Of a stretch of 64,000 nucleotides of DNA, positions 46,816 to 57,490 are shown in pieces (position 1 is the first letter of the stretch; each line of letters opens with the position of its first letter). The notes under the pieces were generated by a model that ran no database searches, had not been told where the DNA came from, and worked only from the letters and a program-made list of their open reading frames with translations. The stretch is from Holtermannia corniformis (Eukaryota; Basidiomycota; Tremellomycetes; Holtermanniales): positions 236,698-300,697 of the forward strand of contig BCIJ01000016.1 in the NCBI GenBank assembly GCA_001599935.1, written 5' to 3'. The translations under genes and the position numbers were made by a program.

Positions 46816-49138
46816 TCACGCCGGCTGCAGCCCGATAGCGACTCGAACGCCCCTCAGCGCCTCCTGCAACGTCCAAACCTCGCCAACCCCAATCCCAACG
46901 CCATTCTGCAATCGCCGCTCCAAGCTCCCCACGACGGAATACAGCACCGTGAGCGCCACGACGTGTGCTTGGAGCTTGACATTGGCCAGCATGACGGCTT
47001 CGAGATCATCAACGGCCGTGCGCAAGTCTTCGACTTCGGCGGCGGTGATGGGGATCTGTTGCGCCATGCGGTGATCCAACGCTGCAATGTTGAATTCCAG
47101 CACGCGGATGGAACCGTGCAGTGCGTGGTCTGGTTTGAGGCTACCAGCACCGAGACGTGGCTGGCTCGAGGGAGTTTTCGGGGTTGCAGTCGGTACCATC
47201 TTTCGTGGTGGAGCTTTGGCGGGCGCCGAGGCTGGAGGTGCAGCTCGTTGAGGTGGAGCCGAAGCCTGCGTGACTCTTGGCGTTGTAACCGACGCCGTCG
47301 TAGCCCGCTTGTTGGGCGTCACAGACCCTTTTGACCGCTTAGCCGGCCGCTCGTCAACCGCTTCATCCGGATAGCGTGATTTCCGCCAGATGTTCGCCAG
47401 CTTGTAATCGACCGTCGACCGCCGTCGAGGGTGATCTATCACGATGGGTGACTCGGGCCGCAGACCGCGCGTGGATTCCGGCACTTTGGGAATACCCTTG
47501 CGCGTCATCCCTGGCCGCTCGTTGTCGTCTTCTCCATCTGGCCACCGAGAGCGGAACGAGGCGCGTCGGAGCGAGTAGTCGACTGGCACGCTGCGCCGCG
47601 GTCGTCGGCCATTAGGGTAGTCCGGCTCGGTTGTCAAGTCTATAACGTCCTGCGGTGTAGCACACCTCGGGTCTGAGCCTACATTCGAGGCGGTAGCTTC
47701 GATGGGTGAATTCTTGTCCACCCACGGCCCAGGCTCCGAGTCTCGATGCACAGGATGGCGAATGGACCGTGTTCTGTCGCCTTGGTCTTGCCAGTACCGC
47801 GCGGCGAATTCGCACTTGCGTCTCGAGCCAGAACAGCACAGGCACCGTTCGTCCCACCCGGGACCGGAACGACAGTCTGGTCTAGTGACTGCACAGGGAA
47901 AGACACTCGCTGGGTTGTGCTTGCAATAGAGACACTGTTGCTCCGGCGGCACAAGCTCGGTCAAGTGCAGCCTCGCATAGGCTTCCCGCTCCTGTCGACC
48001 GGTTGAATCATCAGACCGTGTGTGTACAAAGGTTGACTGGACACATACCGGTTTCCACGCATGACCAACGCCTCTGTCGAACAGTCGCTTGATAGAGAAA
48101 GGGAGTGGAATCGTTTCAGGCAGTGGTTGATGTGGGTGGTCACGCCGTCGTTTGGTGACGTTGGGTGGATCCAAAGCCATCGTCGGTACAGGCCGGGGTG
48201 CAGACGGTATGGATTGCTGCGGTGGATCAGAAGCGGGTAGTTAGAGGCATCGCAGCTATACCTAGGTCCCGAGGGTAACTCACCTGATCGGATTCTACTA
48301 GTTCCCTTACTCCTCCCCCGGCTTCCCCTGCCGCGAGATGGCGTGGATCGTTGGGAGGATAAGTGTCCAAGTCTGTCGTGGGATCGATAGCGTCCTGACT
48401 ATTGTCATGGACAGCGTCGACACGGCCTCTAGCCGGCTCGGACGTGTCCTGCAACGAGCACGGCGCAGCGTCTCGGTGCACAGGATGATGGACCAGCCTC
48501 TTCATGCTGCCTCGGATCTCATACCGACGGGTCATGAATTCGCAGTTCCTCTTGAGACTGCTGCAACTGAGACATTTTCTTATCCAGTTTGACCCTTTTC
48601 GATCCTCTGGTCTCGTGATGGCGCATGGAAACGCGCTGGCGGGCAATGTGCGGCACTGTAGACATTGCTGATCGGGGGTGACGAGCTCGGTTAGATGGAG
48701 TCGGCGATATGCGTCGTGCATCTACGGCAGGTGAGACGTGTTTAGGCACGGATCAAGCACGCCGACATACCGCGCTTTGCACAGGGTTGCTGTAGACTTT
48801 GAACAGCTGCGAGAGCTCGGTCGGTACAGGGTAGTGATTGGGAAGCCGGGTACGCGGGTTCCTGAGACGCCACTCGGCCACATGAGGCGGATCAAACGCA
48901 AACGACTGGTCATGGGTGGTGGTGGGTACAAGGGGCGCGACCGTGTTAGACGGCTTGCAACGACATGAGATGCTTTCCAAGGTTGTGCGACCTACATCTT
49001 CAAGCTTGATTACGCCAGCGTCGGCATCCACGACCTCTATCGAGTCTGCTACAGCCTGCTTAATCTATCGCCGAGTGATCAGCTCATCCGAACCAAACAG
49101 CCAAGTGTCTCGCTCACTTCGTCTTCCACCAGATCCAT
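46816..49138 (-). CDS. Cys-cluster family protein F/G with two tandem modules
   Basis: Exons 49138-49118, 49055-48771, 48721-48284, 48216-48049 and 47991-46816 join at phase 0 and give about 695 residues. Module 1 reads FAFDPPHVAEWRLRNPRTRL, then an intron, AYRRLHLTELVTPDQQCLQC, FPCAITRPEDRKGSNW, CLSCSSLKRNCEF and HHPVHRDAAP. Module 2 repeats it: MALDPPNVTKRRRDHPHQPL, an intron at the same place, AYARLHLTELVPPEQQCLYC, FPCAVTRPDCRSGPGW, CLCCSGSRRKCEF and RHPVHRDSEPGPW. A basic linker and two helical GEV repeats (LDHRMAQQIPITAAEVEDLR; LERRLQNGVGIGVGEVWTLQ) end the protein. The two halves could instead be separate genes (46816-48180 and about 48227-49138), but the 67-nt link has a proper GTGAGT donor, branch-like CTGATCC and CCGCAG acceptor, in phase. 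The 57-nt intron in module 2 has no stop and is a multiple of three. Confidence 0.6.
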
Positions 49139-49514
49139 TGCAGGCCTCGGGGTTGCATCCTCAAGTCCAGGTTCGGGAGTGATGCTGACGCCGGACGAGT
49201 AGGACCGTGCACGGGCTGAAACTGACGTGCTGACGAATTGGGTTTGGCGCGGGGATGGTTCGCCTGGCTGGGTGCTGTTTCAGCTGCGTATCGATAGGAT
49301 GGCGCATGGGATGGATGGCATGGATGCATACCTCTGGCTTGACACTGAACGTCAGCATGCTTGCGCTGATGCTACCCGCATGCACTATCCGATCGTTCAC
49401 TATGGGTTGTTGTTCTGGTGCGCCATCCAACGGGTCACGTGACCACCCGCATAGGACTTTTCCGGGCAACCCGTGCGCTCACGGCTTCCCTATCGGACCA
49501 CGAACCGGACAAGG
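49139..49514. promoter_or_regulatory. Divergent promoter of F/G and H with CACGTG palindrome
   Basis: 376 nt between divergent starts. The 12-bp palindrome GGTCACGTGACC is at 49433-49444, identical to the one in the UTP13/TFC3 promoter. Part of the 49140-49330 stretch is open in frame upstream of the F/G start and may code for a longer N-terminus. Confidence 0.45.
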
Positions 49515-50487
49515 ATGGAGACGGTACCGGTGAGTGAACGAGCTAACGACCACACTGACCACTGACCTGGCACTAACCGTACATAGAATGACACTGTACC
49601 CGTTGATCCTGCACTCGCGGATGATCCAGAGTCGGCCGTCAAGCTGCTCGACATGACGCAGCTCGCTCAGGTCGCGGCCGGGACACCGTACGTGTACGAC
49701 CCGGCGGCGAGCGCTGCTGGCCCATCGCACGCGACGCCAGACGCACCGGCAACGCCAACAGCGGCGAGCACGACCAAGAATGGGAAACCGAGCCAGTCGG
49801 GCGCGACCATGCTCAAGAATGTGTGTGGGCTCGTGCGCTCGGGCATCCGGCTGATGCAGTCGACAGTTTGGCCTCGAGTACTGTGAAAACTCGGTCGACA
49901 AGCTCTATCACCGCTACGGTGCTGATCGCTGTGCGGCCTGTGCTCAGGCCGGTAAAGCGCGCTGTGTGCCGCGCAAAGCGGCCGACCCGCCGACGACGTG
50001 CTGGCTCTGCGCAAAGAACCACGTCTTTTGCACGTTCAGAGGTGACCCGCCGAGGCGCAGAGCCAACTTGACTGCACCAGCTCCGATCCCATCAGCGTCA
50101 ACCCGGCCGAAACGCCGTCGGACCGAGGGGAACGAGAACGGTGACGGCCAAGACGACGATTCAGCCAATGATGAACTTGACGATCGGCCATTCAACACGC
50201 CCGGCGCAGACGCTGGTCCGAGCACCCTGGCGGGGCCGACACCGCCCGTCTTCATCATGCCGGAAAGTCGAGCGGCCGTGGCGAAAGCGTGGGGCGCTTT
50301 GACGCTCGCGGTCGAGGGGCAGCAGCGGCGGTTGAAGAATGAGATTGCGATTGGGCCGGGAGAGGTCGGTGATCTCGTCGAAGCTTGGACGCAGATGGGC
50401 AAGTTTCTGGGCTACCTCAGTGAGCCTGGTCAGTCGAGCGATGTGGCGGCGGAGAGGGCTGATACAGGTGCAGCGGAGCCCGAGTGA
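49515..50487 (+). CDS. Cys-cluster family protein H (one core, one IGxGEV repeat)
   Basis: Exons 49515-49529, 49587-49820 and 49867-50487, all phase 0, give 289 residues. The first exon codes only METVP. Exon 2 is acidic then Ala/Pro/Thr-rich (LADDPESAVKLLDMTQLAQV). The core is in exon 3: LYHRYGADRCAACAQAGKAR, C-x2-C-x7-C as in A-C, then CWLCAKNHVFCTF (C-x2-C-x6-C). A basic cluster STRPKRRRTEG precedes an acidic stretch. The C-terminus has a single helical GEV repeat (GQQRRLKNEIAIGPGEVGDL). H therefore combines the x7 spacing of the short forms with the C-terminal repeat of the long forms and links both groups into one family. It is the last member of the array. Confidence 0.68.
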
Positions 50488-50798
50488 GGGTTGGCGAGGC
50501 TGTGACCGTGACTAGTGTACGATATATACATGCCATCTGATCTGCGTGTCCAGAGCTTAGACAGACGGCCAGGACTCTTGGTGTTTTTGTTGCGCTGTAA
50601 AGCATATTAGGACTTGGCTCGGTCACAGGCAAACGAGGACTAGACCGGCGTAGAAGCATACCACGGTCGAGAGGATAGTGACATGCCACGAGTGCGATTT
50701 GCCACTGACCACGCGAGCACCACCTCCCTCAGCTTCACCTTGCCCTCCATCGCTCGCTCCGGCTCATCCTCTTGCTGCTGCCCAGTGGGACAGTCAGA
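50488..50798. other. Intergenic, no gene seen
   Basis: 311 nt between gene H and the SCY1-like gene, AT-richer in its first half (about 50519-50620). It presumably holds the H terminator and the promoter of the next gene. No motif was recognised. Confidence 0.4.
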
Positions 50799-53700
50799 AT
50801 GCTAGCCGTCGCCTCCAACCTCTTTGGCAAGACCTCGTCGCTCGCAGCCTACACCCTCCACACACCCTCCCCATCACCCTCGGCCTCGTCCAGCAACCTC
50901 GCGCAACCCGCTCGTGCGTCCACACCACCCTCATCCAGACCGTTCAGTGTAGGGCTGTGGCGTGTCGTCGGAGCTACGCACAAGACGACAGGCAAAGACG
51001 TGAGCGTTTGGGTCTGTGAGAAACGGGTGCTGGATGCCGTCCGGGATGCGGCGGGGCGCGAGAGGGTGCTGGACGGGTTGAGGAAGGAGGTGGGTATAGA
51101 AATACAATGCTCGAGACTGATACCGTGATTCGTACCCTGCATCAGGCCACATCCCTCTCCCGCCTCCGACACCCCGATATCCTCCACATGGTTGAACCAC
51201 TCGAAGACTCGCGTACAGAGCTCACGTTTGTCACCGAGCGCATCACGGCCTCGCTCGGTTCCCTGTTCGCGCTCACAGATCGGCACCCTAGCCTCGTAAG
51301 CTCGAAAGCGGCCAGAGTGCTCGGTCAGGTCGATCTGGACGAGGTCGAGATCCAAAAAGGCATCTTGCAGCTCGCAAAGGGCTTGGCGTTTCTGCATACG
51401 CAGGCGAGGGTCGTGCATTGTAACCTGTCACCGGATGCCGTGGTCATCAATGCCAAGGTTGGTCCGGGTCGTCGTGTGGTGCGGGACTGATACCGTTTGG
51501 ACAGGGCGATTGGAAGTTGACGGGCTTGTCGCTCACGACACCGCTGCAGCAACCAGACGGCCAGCCGACGCGCTACGTCTTTCCAGAGTTTGACAGTCGG
51601 CTACCTCCACATACACAATGGAAGTTTGACTACCTCGGTACGTCCTCCCGGCCCACGCGCCCGAATCCGACTGAGCTCGCCAGCGCCCGAATACGCACTC
51701 GACTCGCAGCTGAGCCCAGCCAACGACCTATACGCGCTCGGTTGTGTCCTCCACGCCGTGCATTTCGGAGCCAAGCCGCCGTTCACCAATCGTGGCTCGA
51801 TGCAGAGCCTGCGCGAGAACGCAGACGGGCCGCTCGTCAGGCGCGATTGGGCTCGCGGGAGCCATTGGGAGCGCGCGTCGGCAGAGCTCAAAGGTGGGTG
51901 GATCGCAGCGATGACACATAATGACCGCATCCCAGACCTGCTCCCACGACTATTGACGCGCCACCCAAACACCCGGCTCAGCCTGGCGTCTTTGCCATCC
52001 CACGCATTCTTCTCGTCCCTGGCGATCTCGACCTTGAACTTTTTGGACCCAGCAACGTTTGCGTCGAAACCGCGCGAGGAAAAGGCAACGTTCCTCAAGG
52101 GTTTGGTCAGGGTCCTCCCTGGGTTTTCAGAACGGTTACGCAAAGGCAAAGTCTTGCTCAGTCTGCTCGAGGAGGTATGTGGCTGCTCTGGGTTTACGAG
52201 CAATGTTGATGGTGGGTCATGCAGATGAAAGACCCCTATCTTCTCCCGTTCATCCTCCCAAACGTCTTTGAAATCTCGAAAAGTCTGTCAAAGGACGAGT
52301 TTGCGGCCGTGCTGCCGAAACTGCAGCCGCTGTTCGTGCTCAAGGACCCGCCACAGAACATGCTCAGTGCGTCACGAGACGGTCGGGATAGTGCACGGCT
52401 GATGGTGTCCTAGCGCTGTTGGAGCATTTGCCGCTGTTTGAGGAAAAGACGGCAACGGCCGTGTTTCGTGAGAGTGCGTCGCTGGCTTGCATGCGACTGG
52501 TAGGCTGACGCTGCCCAGGCGTCATGCCGCTGATCTACAACTCGCTCGACAGCGAGCACCTCCCCGTGCAAGAACGCGTGCTGAAGGCGGTCCCGGGGCT
52601 GTGCGAGACCCTCGACTATGGCACGGTACAGAACGTGCTACTTGTCAAAGTCGCCGTCAGTCGCCGTTTGCCTGATGACCGAGTGGCTAAACGGCGCAGA
52701 TCTTGTTTACAAAGACTCGGATTTTGAATATCAAAGTCAGCACGTTGGAGTGCTTTTTAGCAATGGTCAAGACGCTTGACAAGGTGCGTAGTGTGTTGCC
52801 GCGCGGCGGAGGCTGAGAGCGTAGGCGACCTTGACGCAGAAACTGGTGCCGTTGCTCGCCAAGATCAAGACCAAGGGTGGGTGCGGGCTGGCCCTATGAT
52901 GGACATGAGCTGATGGGTTTCAGAACCTGCTGTCATGGTATGACTACCGGATCGCGTGAGGTGACGGCTGATTGGGTAGATGGCGACGTTGGCAGTGCAC
53001 GAGGCGATGGGAGCCAAAGTCGACCGCGAGGCCGTGGCAGGCTTGGTCTTGCCGCAGCTGTGGGCAATGTCCATGGGCCCGCGTGGGTACTCGTGCGCTG
53101 CTCCTATCCGCGACTGACTTGTGCAGTACTCAACGCCGATCAGTTCGGACGCTTCATGACGTGCGTGTGCCCACCCCGGTTGTGCATGCCTGACCTCTAT
53201 GCAGCGTGATCAAAGCGCTCGGCATGCGTGTCGAAAAGGAACACTCGCAGCACTTGCGCGACGTCCGACGGATCGAGCAGCAGACGGCAGGCTATGACCC
53301 TTCGGCCGGGTTGAACGGGGGTATGTTTACGACCAATGGCGCGGCAGGCGAGGTCGATTTCGAGGCACTCGTCAAGGGTCGACCGCAGGCGCAAGTCGTG
53401 ACGGATGATCCGTGGGGTGATGATGGCTGGGGTGCGAGTGACGATGCGAGCTCGAGCCTGGTGAGTTGAATTCAAAAGGTGCAACGCCGCGGCTCAAGGG
53501 TGAAAGACGCCGAGTTTTGCACAGGGTCTCGGGATGGCGCCATCACCTGCCTCGTCAGCTTTAGTGTTTCCGTCGTCGACACCGATCGTGCCGACTCGGA
53601 CAGGCTCTTCAAGCAAGCTCAAAGCGAGGCCTGTGCCGGCTTCCGTGTTTGACAGCTCGGTGTTTGCGCCCTCGCTCCAACCGGTACATTCTCGAGGTCT

Positions 53701-53944
53701 ACCGCCACTACAGCCTACCCTCTCGTCCCTTGGCTCGCCTACATCGCACACATCGAGTGGACCCAACTACCAGGTCTCGCTCGGCCCTCGACAACGGCCG
53801 CCACAGCCGGCGGCGAGCGCTCCGCCGGGCTGGTCGTCGGGCAGCGGTGTGATGCAGCCGACGAAACCGACTGGGCCTGCGTGGCCTGGGACGACGAGCG
53901 CGAGTGGACAGGCCGAGTGGGGAGCGTTTGACCCGTTGGTGTAG
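50799..53944 (+). CDS. SCY1-like pseudokinase (SCYL2/Ppk32 type)
   Basis: SCYL2-type proteins act with clathrin in endosome-Golgi traffic. The start MLAVASNLFGKTSSLAAYTL precedes a degenerate kinase domain: the glycine loop is missing (SVGLWRVVGATHKTTGKDVS), the catalytic loop is VVHCNLSPDAVVIN instead of HRD...N, and DFG is replaced by GDWKL, so it is a pseudokinase. The exon LDSQLSPANDLYALGCVLHA corresponds to the kinase C-lobe. HEAT-like repeats follow over many short exons (YLLPFILPNVFEISKSLSKD; HLPVQERVLKAVPGLCETLD; ILNIKVSTLECFLAMVKTLD). The C-terminus is disordered with DPWGDDGWG and WGAFDPLV, resembling clathrin- or adaptor-binding tails of the family. The stop is at 53944. Exons are small and introns about 50 nt. 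Confidence 0.85.
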
Positions 53945-54087
53945 AGATGGATGCCACTCGTGCGCCACGTCAGCGCGACGTCGTGATGTCACGCTGCTCC
54001 CGTTTGCGACTCGCGATGGCTCAGTGACGACGAGGATCCCACTGTTGACAATCCACTGCCCACTCGCTCTCTCTCGCCCTCGTCAAC

Positions 54088-57053
54088 ATGCTCAAGGGCG
54101 TAAAGGTACGTCGACCGCGCATCCGCTGGCACGGCCTCTTTCCATCTCAAGCCCACTCGAGTCGTCACCCCCGTGCCAGCTGACTGATTGATTGCGTCGA
54201 GATTATCCGCTGACCGAGCCGCTCGCTTCCCACTGCGTCTCTCTCTGTCGATCGTGTCCGTACCGGGTAATAGCAACTGTGGCCTGGCGGAGGCAACCAC
54301 CACTCGAGTGCGCCCTCGGCTTCGGCTTCCCCCGGCGTCTCACCCTCGCCTTCGTTCTCGGGCCCGCTCGACCAGGCAACACCCCGAGCTTCTGCACAGC
54401 CGACACCGAACCCGTTTGATCTCCAGCCGCCTCCCCCCATCGGCGGCGGCGGCGGCGCATTGTCCCATTCGCCTAGCAACTCGCTCCACCTCCCTAGTGG
54501 TCTTCGGACACCTACGACCCACTCGTTCCCTCTGATGACGCCGCCGATCCTTGGGACACCGGGTGCAGCCGCTCCAACGACTTCGGTCACCGTGGGCGAC
54601 TCTGCTGGCTTCGGACTGCATGAACCGCCAAAGATGCGACGCGCGCTCAGTAAGCTCAACGAGGATGGCCACCAAGGCTCGCCGCAGACTCCGACCCAAG
54701 AACTCCAGGACCCAACGGCCAACTTGAACCTCGGGGCCGCCAACCACCCTCCACACAACCCGGACAGAGCACCCAGAGGGACATTGGCTATCAAGATCAT
54801 CTCGGCCCGCAACCTCGCTGTAGCAACCCAGGGCAATGCACCGCAACCGCAACCATACGTCGTCGTCTCGTTTGAGCAAAACGAGTTCATCTCGCGCCCG
54901 CCGCACCCCGTGTCCTCGACGGAACACGTCGGCTTTACCACATCCGAGGCGCAGCCCAAGACGGGCGTTCAGGCTTCCGGCGGGTTGAACATTCCCAAAC
55001 CCAAGGATAACGGTCCGCTCGGCATGGGCACGATCACGAGGGCGTTTGCGGATGCGGCCAGGCGGACAAAGGGTAACAAGACGCCGACGGTCAACAAGAG
55101 CGGCGCCGTCACGCCCGAGATTGAACACCAGAGCTGGATGGGCAAGCCAAAGGCCAGTGACCCAATCTGGAAAGAAGAGGTCTCCTTGTGCGTACCGAGT
55201 GGTGGCGTGGGCTTGTACTGATAACGCAGCGACTTGACGTCGTCCAACTCGGTCGTCCACGTCACGGTCTATGACCGATCCAAGGCGGGCGAGGGCTTCC
55301 TTGGGATGCTAGCGATCAAGCCCGTGCTCAAGGACGGCTACACGCTCGACAACTGGTACAAGCTCGAGACGCGCGGGGACGAGCACGTCACGGGCGAGCT
55401 CTGGCTCCAAATGACCTACGCGATGATCCGCGTGCGTAGCCTCGTGTCGGCAGAAAGCACGCTAACCTCGCGCAGAACAAGGTCCACCTGAAACCGTCCG
55501 ATTTCGAGTTTCTCAAGCTGATCGGCCGCGGCACGTTTGGTCGCGTCTTCCAAGTCCGCAAGCGCGACACGCACCGCATCTACGCCATGAAGGTCCTCTC
55601 GAAAAAGGAAATCGTCGCGAAAAAAGAAGTCGCGCACACGATTGGCGAGCGCAAGATTCTCCAGCGCTCGCTCGAGTGCCCCTTCCTCGTCGGCCTCAAG
55701 TTTTCTTTCCAGACGGACAAGGAGCTGTATTTCGTCACCGACTACAAGTGCGGCGGCGAGCTGTTTTGGCACTTGCAGCGTGAAGGCCGGTTTGAGGAGA
55801 AGCGCGCCCGGTTCTATATCGCCGAGTTGATCTTGGCGCTCGAACACCTGCACAAGTACAATATCGTCTACCGCGACCTCAAGCCGGAGAACATCTTACT
55901 CGATGCGACGGGGCACGTTGCCCTGTGCGACTTTGGGCTGTCCAAGCCAGACTTGTCGTCGGACCAGCTCACCAACACGTTTTGCGGGACGACCGAGTGC
56001 GTGGGCTGAGCTTTGACCGCAACCAGCTGACAGGCAGATACCTCGCACCCGAGGTCTTGCTCGATGAAAAGGGCTATGGGAAGCATGTCGACTTTTGGTC
56101 GTTGGGCGTCTTGCTGTTTGAAATGTGCTGTGGCTGGAGCCCGTTCTACGCCGAGGAGACGCAGACTATGTACAAGGTGGGTTGGCGCTGCGTGTTGGTC
56201 ATCTGCTAACGACTTGCAGCTTATCTGTGCGTCTTGCGGGTCACCCGACCGCGGTACTGACGTCTACAGGCTACGGCAAGATTCGCTTCCCCAAGCATGG
56301 TTAGTAGACCATGTGCGCTCGAGCGCGACTGACAGTTTGCAGTCATCGGCGACGACGGCAAGCAGTTTGTCAAGAGCGTCAGTCGTCGGTAACCACCGTC
56401 ACACTGCTCACGCCCGCAGCTCCTCAACCGCAATCCGCAACATCGTCTCGGCGCCCAGCGCGACGCGGCCGAGCTCAAAGAGCACGCTTTCTTCAAATCG
56501 ATCGATTGGGACCTGCTCGCCAAGAAACAAATCACTCCGCCGTTCAAACCCGTCGTGGATTCGGACGAATCGGTCGCAAACTTTGATCCAGAGTTTACAA
56601 ACTCTTCGTTGGCCGATGCCGGGATCAACCCGTTTTCAGAAGAGGACGGGTACGATGCGCCCCCGCAGCATGGCGGGCACTCGTATGTTGGTCCTGGCGG
56701 CAGTTTGTCGCGGGGTGCGCAGGCTGGCGGTGGGGCGGGGGGCATGGCGATCAAGCCGCAACGACCAAACGTGTTGGGTGGAGGCCACGGCAGTCCGCTC
56801 ACGAGCAGTGTGCAAGAGAATTTCCGCGGGTTCACTTATACCGGCGAGTCGTTACTGGTCCGTCTCTCTCTTTGTCCAGAGCTTTCGCTCACGCTCCCAG
56901 CCCACATCCAACCTGGACCCATACGACCCGGACGAAGACGACGAGGATCAAGACAGCGACATGGAGAACGCGCTCGAAGACGACGAGTTTGACGCCGTGG
57001 AAGACGACGGGACGCGGACGCGAAGGCAGAGCGACGTGGATATGGAGGCGTGA
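54088..57053 (+). CDS. YPK1: AGC protein kinase with N-terminal C2 domain (YPK1/Gad8, SGK-like)
   Basis: A TORC2-PDK1 effector kinase controlling membrane lipid and stress responses. Exon 1 is probably MLKGVK (54088-54105); the next secure exon begins at 54274 (QLWPGGGNHHSSAP), and the link between them is uncertain. After a Ser/Pro-rich region comes a C2 domain (GTLAIKIISARNLAVATQGN; VVHVTVYDRSKAGEGFLGML). The kinase domain has GRGTFGRV, YAMKVL, VYRDLKPENILL, DFGLSKPD and the activation segment TNTFCGTTEYLAPE with the PDK1-site Thr. The hydrophobic motif is ENFRGFTYTGESLL, the TORC2-site region. An unusual acidic tail of about 50 residues (DPYDPDEDDEDQDSDMENAL) follows. All catalytic residues are present. 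Confidence 0.92.
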
Positions 57054-57490
57054 GAAACTGTATCTGGGTGGGCTTACGGGGGACAAGTGTACTACTAGCA
57101 GTGAGCAGTCAAGCAGCGCTTTGAGATGGAATATAATGCCTGCTGCTGGCTGCCGGTGATGAGACTCTTGCGAGGTGACTAAGCCTTCAGAAGCGTGGAC
57201 ACGGCAGTCATCTGATCGTGACTCGCATGTGAATGCCGGTTGAACGCCATCAATCAGGTAGCTGTGCCATGGCATCTCGCTAGCTAGTGCAACGCGTTCG
57301 AGGCGTTGGCTGGGAAGCGTTATGCCTCGTCCTCGCAAGGGGTTTGCCACTGGGTCGGCGTTTCAGTTGGTATCGCCGATTTCCCCGTTTGACCTAACCC
57401 CTCTGCGTCCGAAATTCTGCAGAGTCCCCCCTGCTGCGTCAACGTCGAACCGCACCACCAGTCCACCACCCCTCAAGATCATCCTCTAAA
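57054..57490. promoter_or_regulatory. eL37 upstream region
   Basis: 437 nt between YPK1 and eL37 with no gene. About 100 nt upstream of the eL37 ATG is CCTAACCCCTCTG (57394-57406), resembling telobox-type elements found at ribosomal-protein promoters, followed by a pyrimidine-rich leader. Confidence 0.4.

Noticed and set aside
51107..51490. Active protein kinase at the SCY1-like gene
   Set aside because: The HRD and DFG motifs are replaced (HCN, GDW) and the glycine loop is missing, as in SCY1-family pseudokinases.
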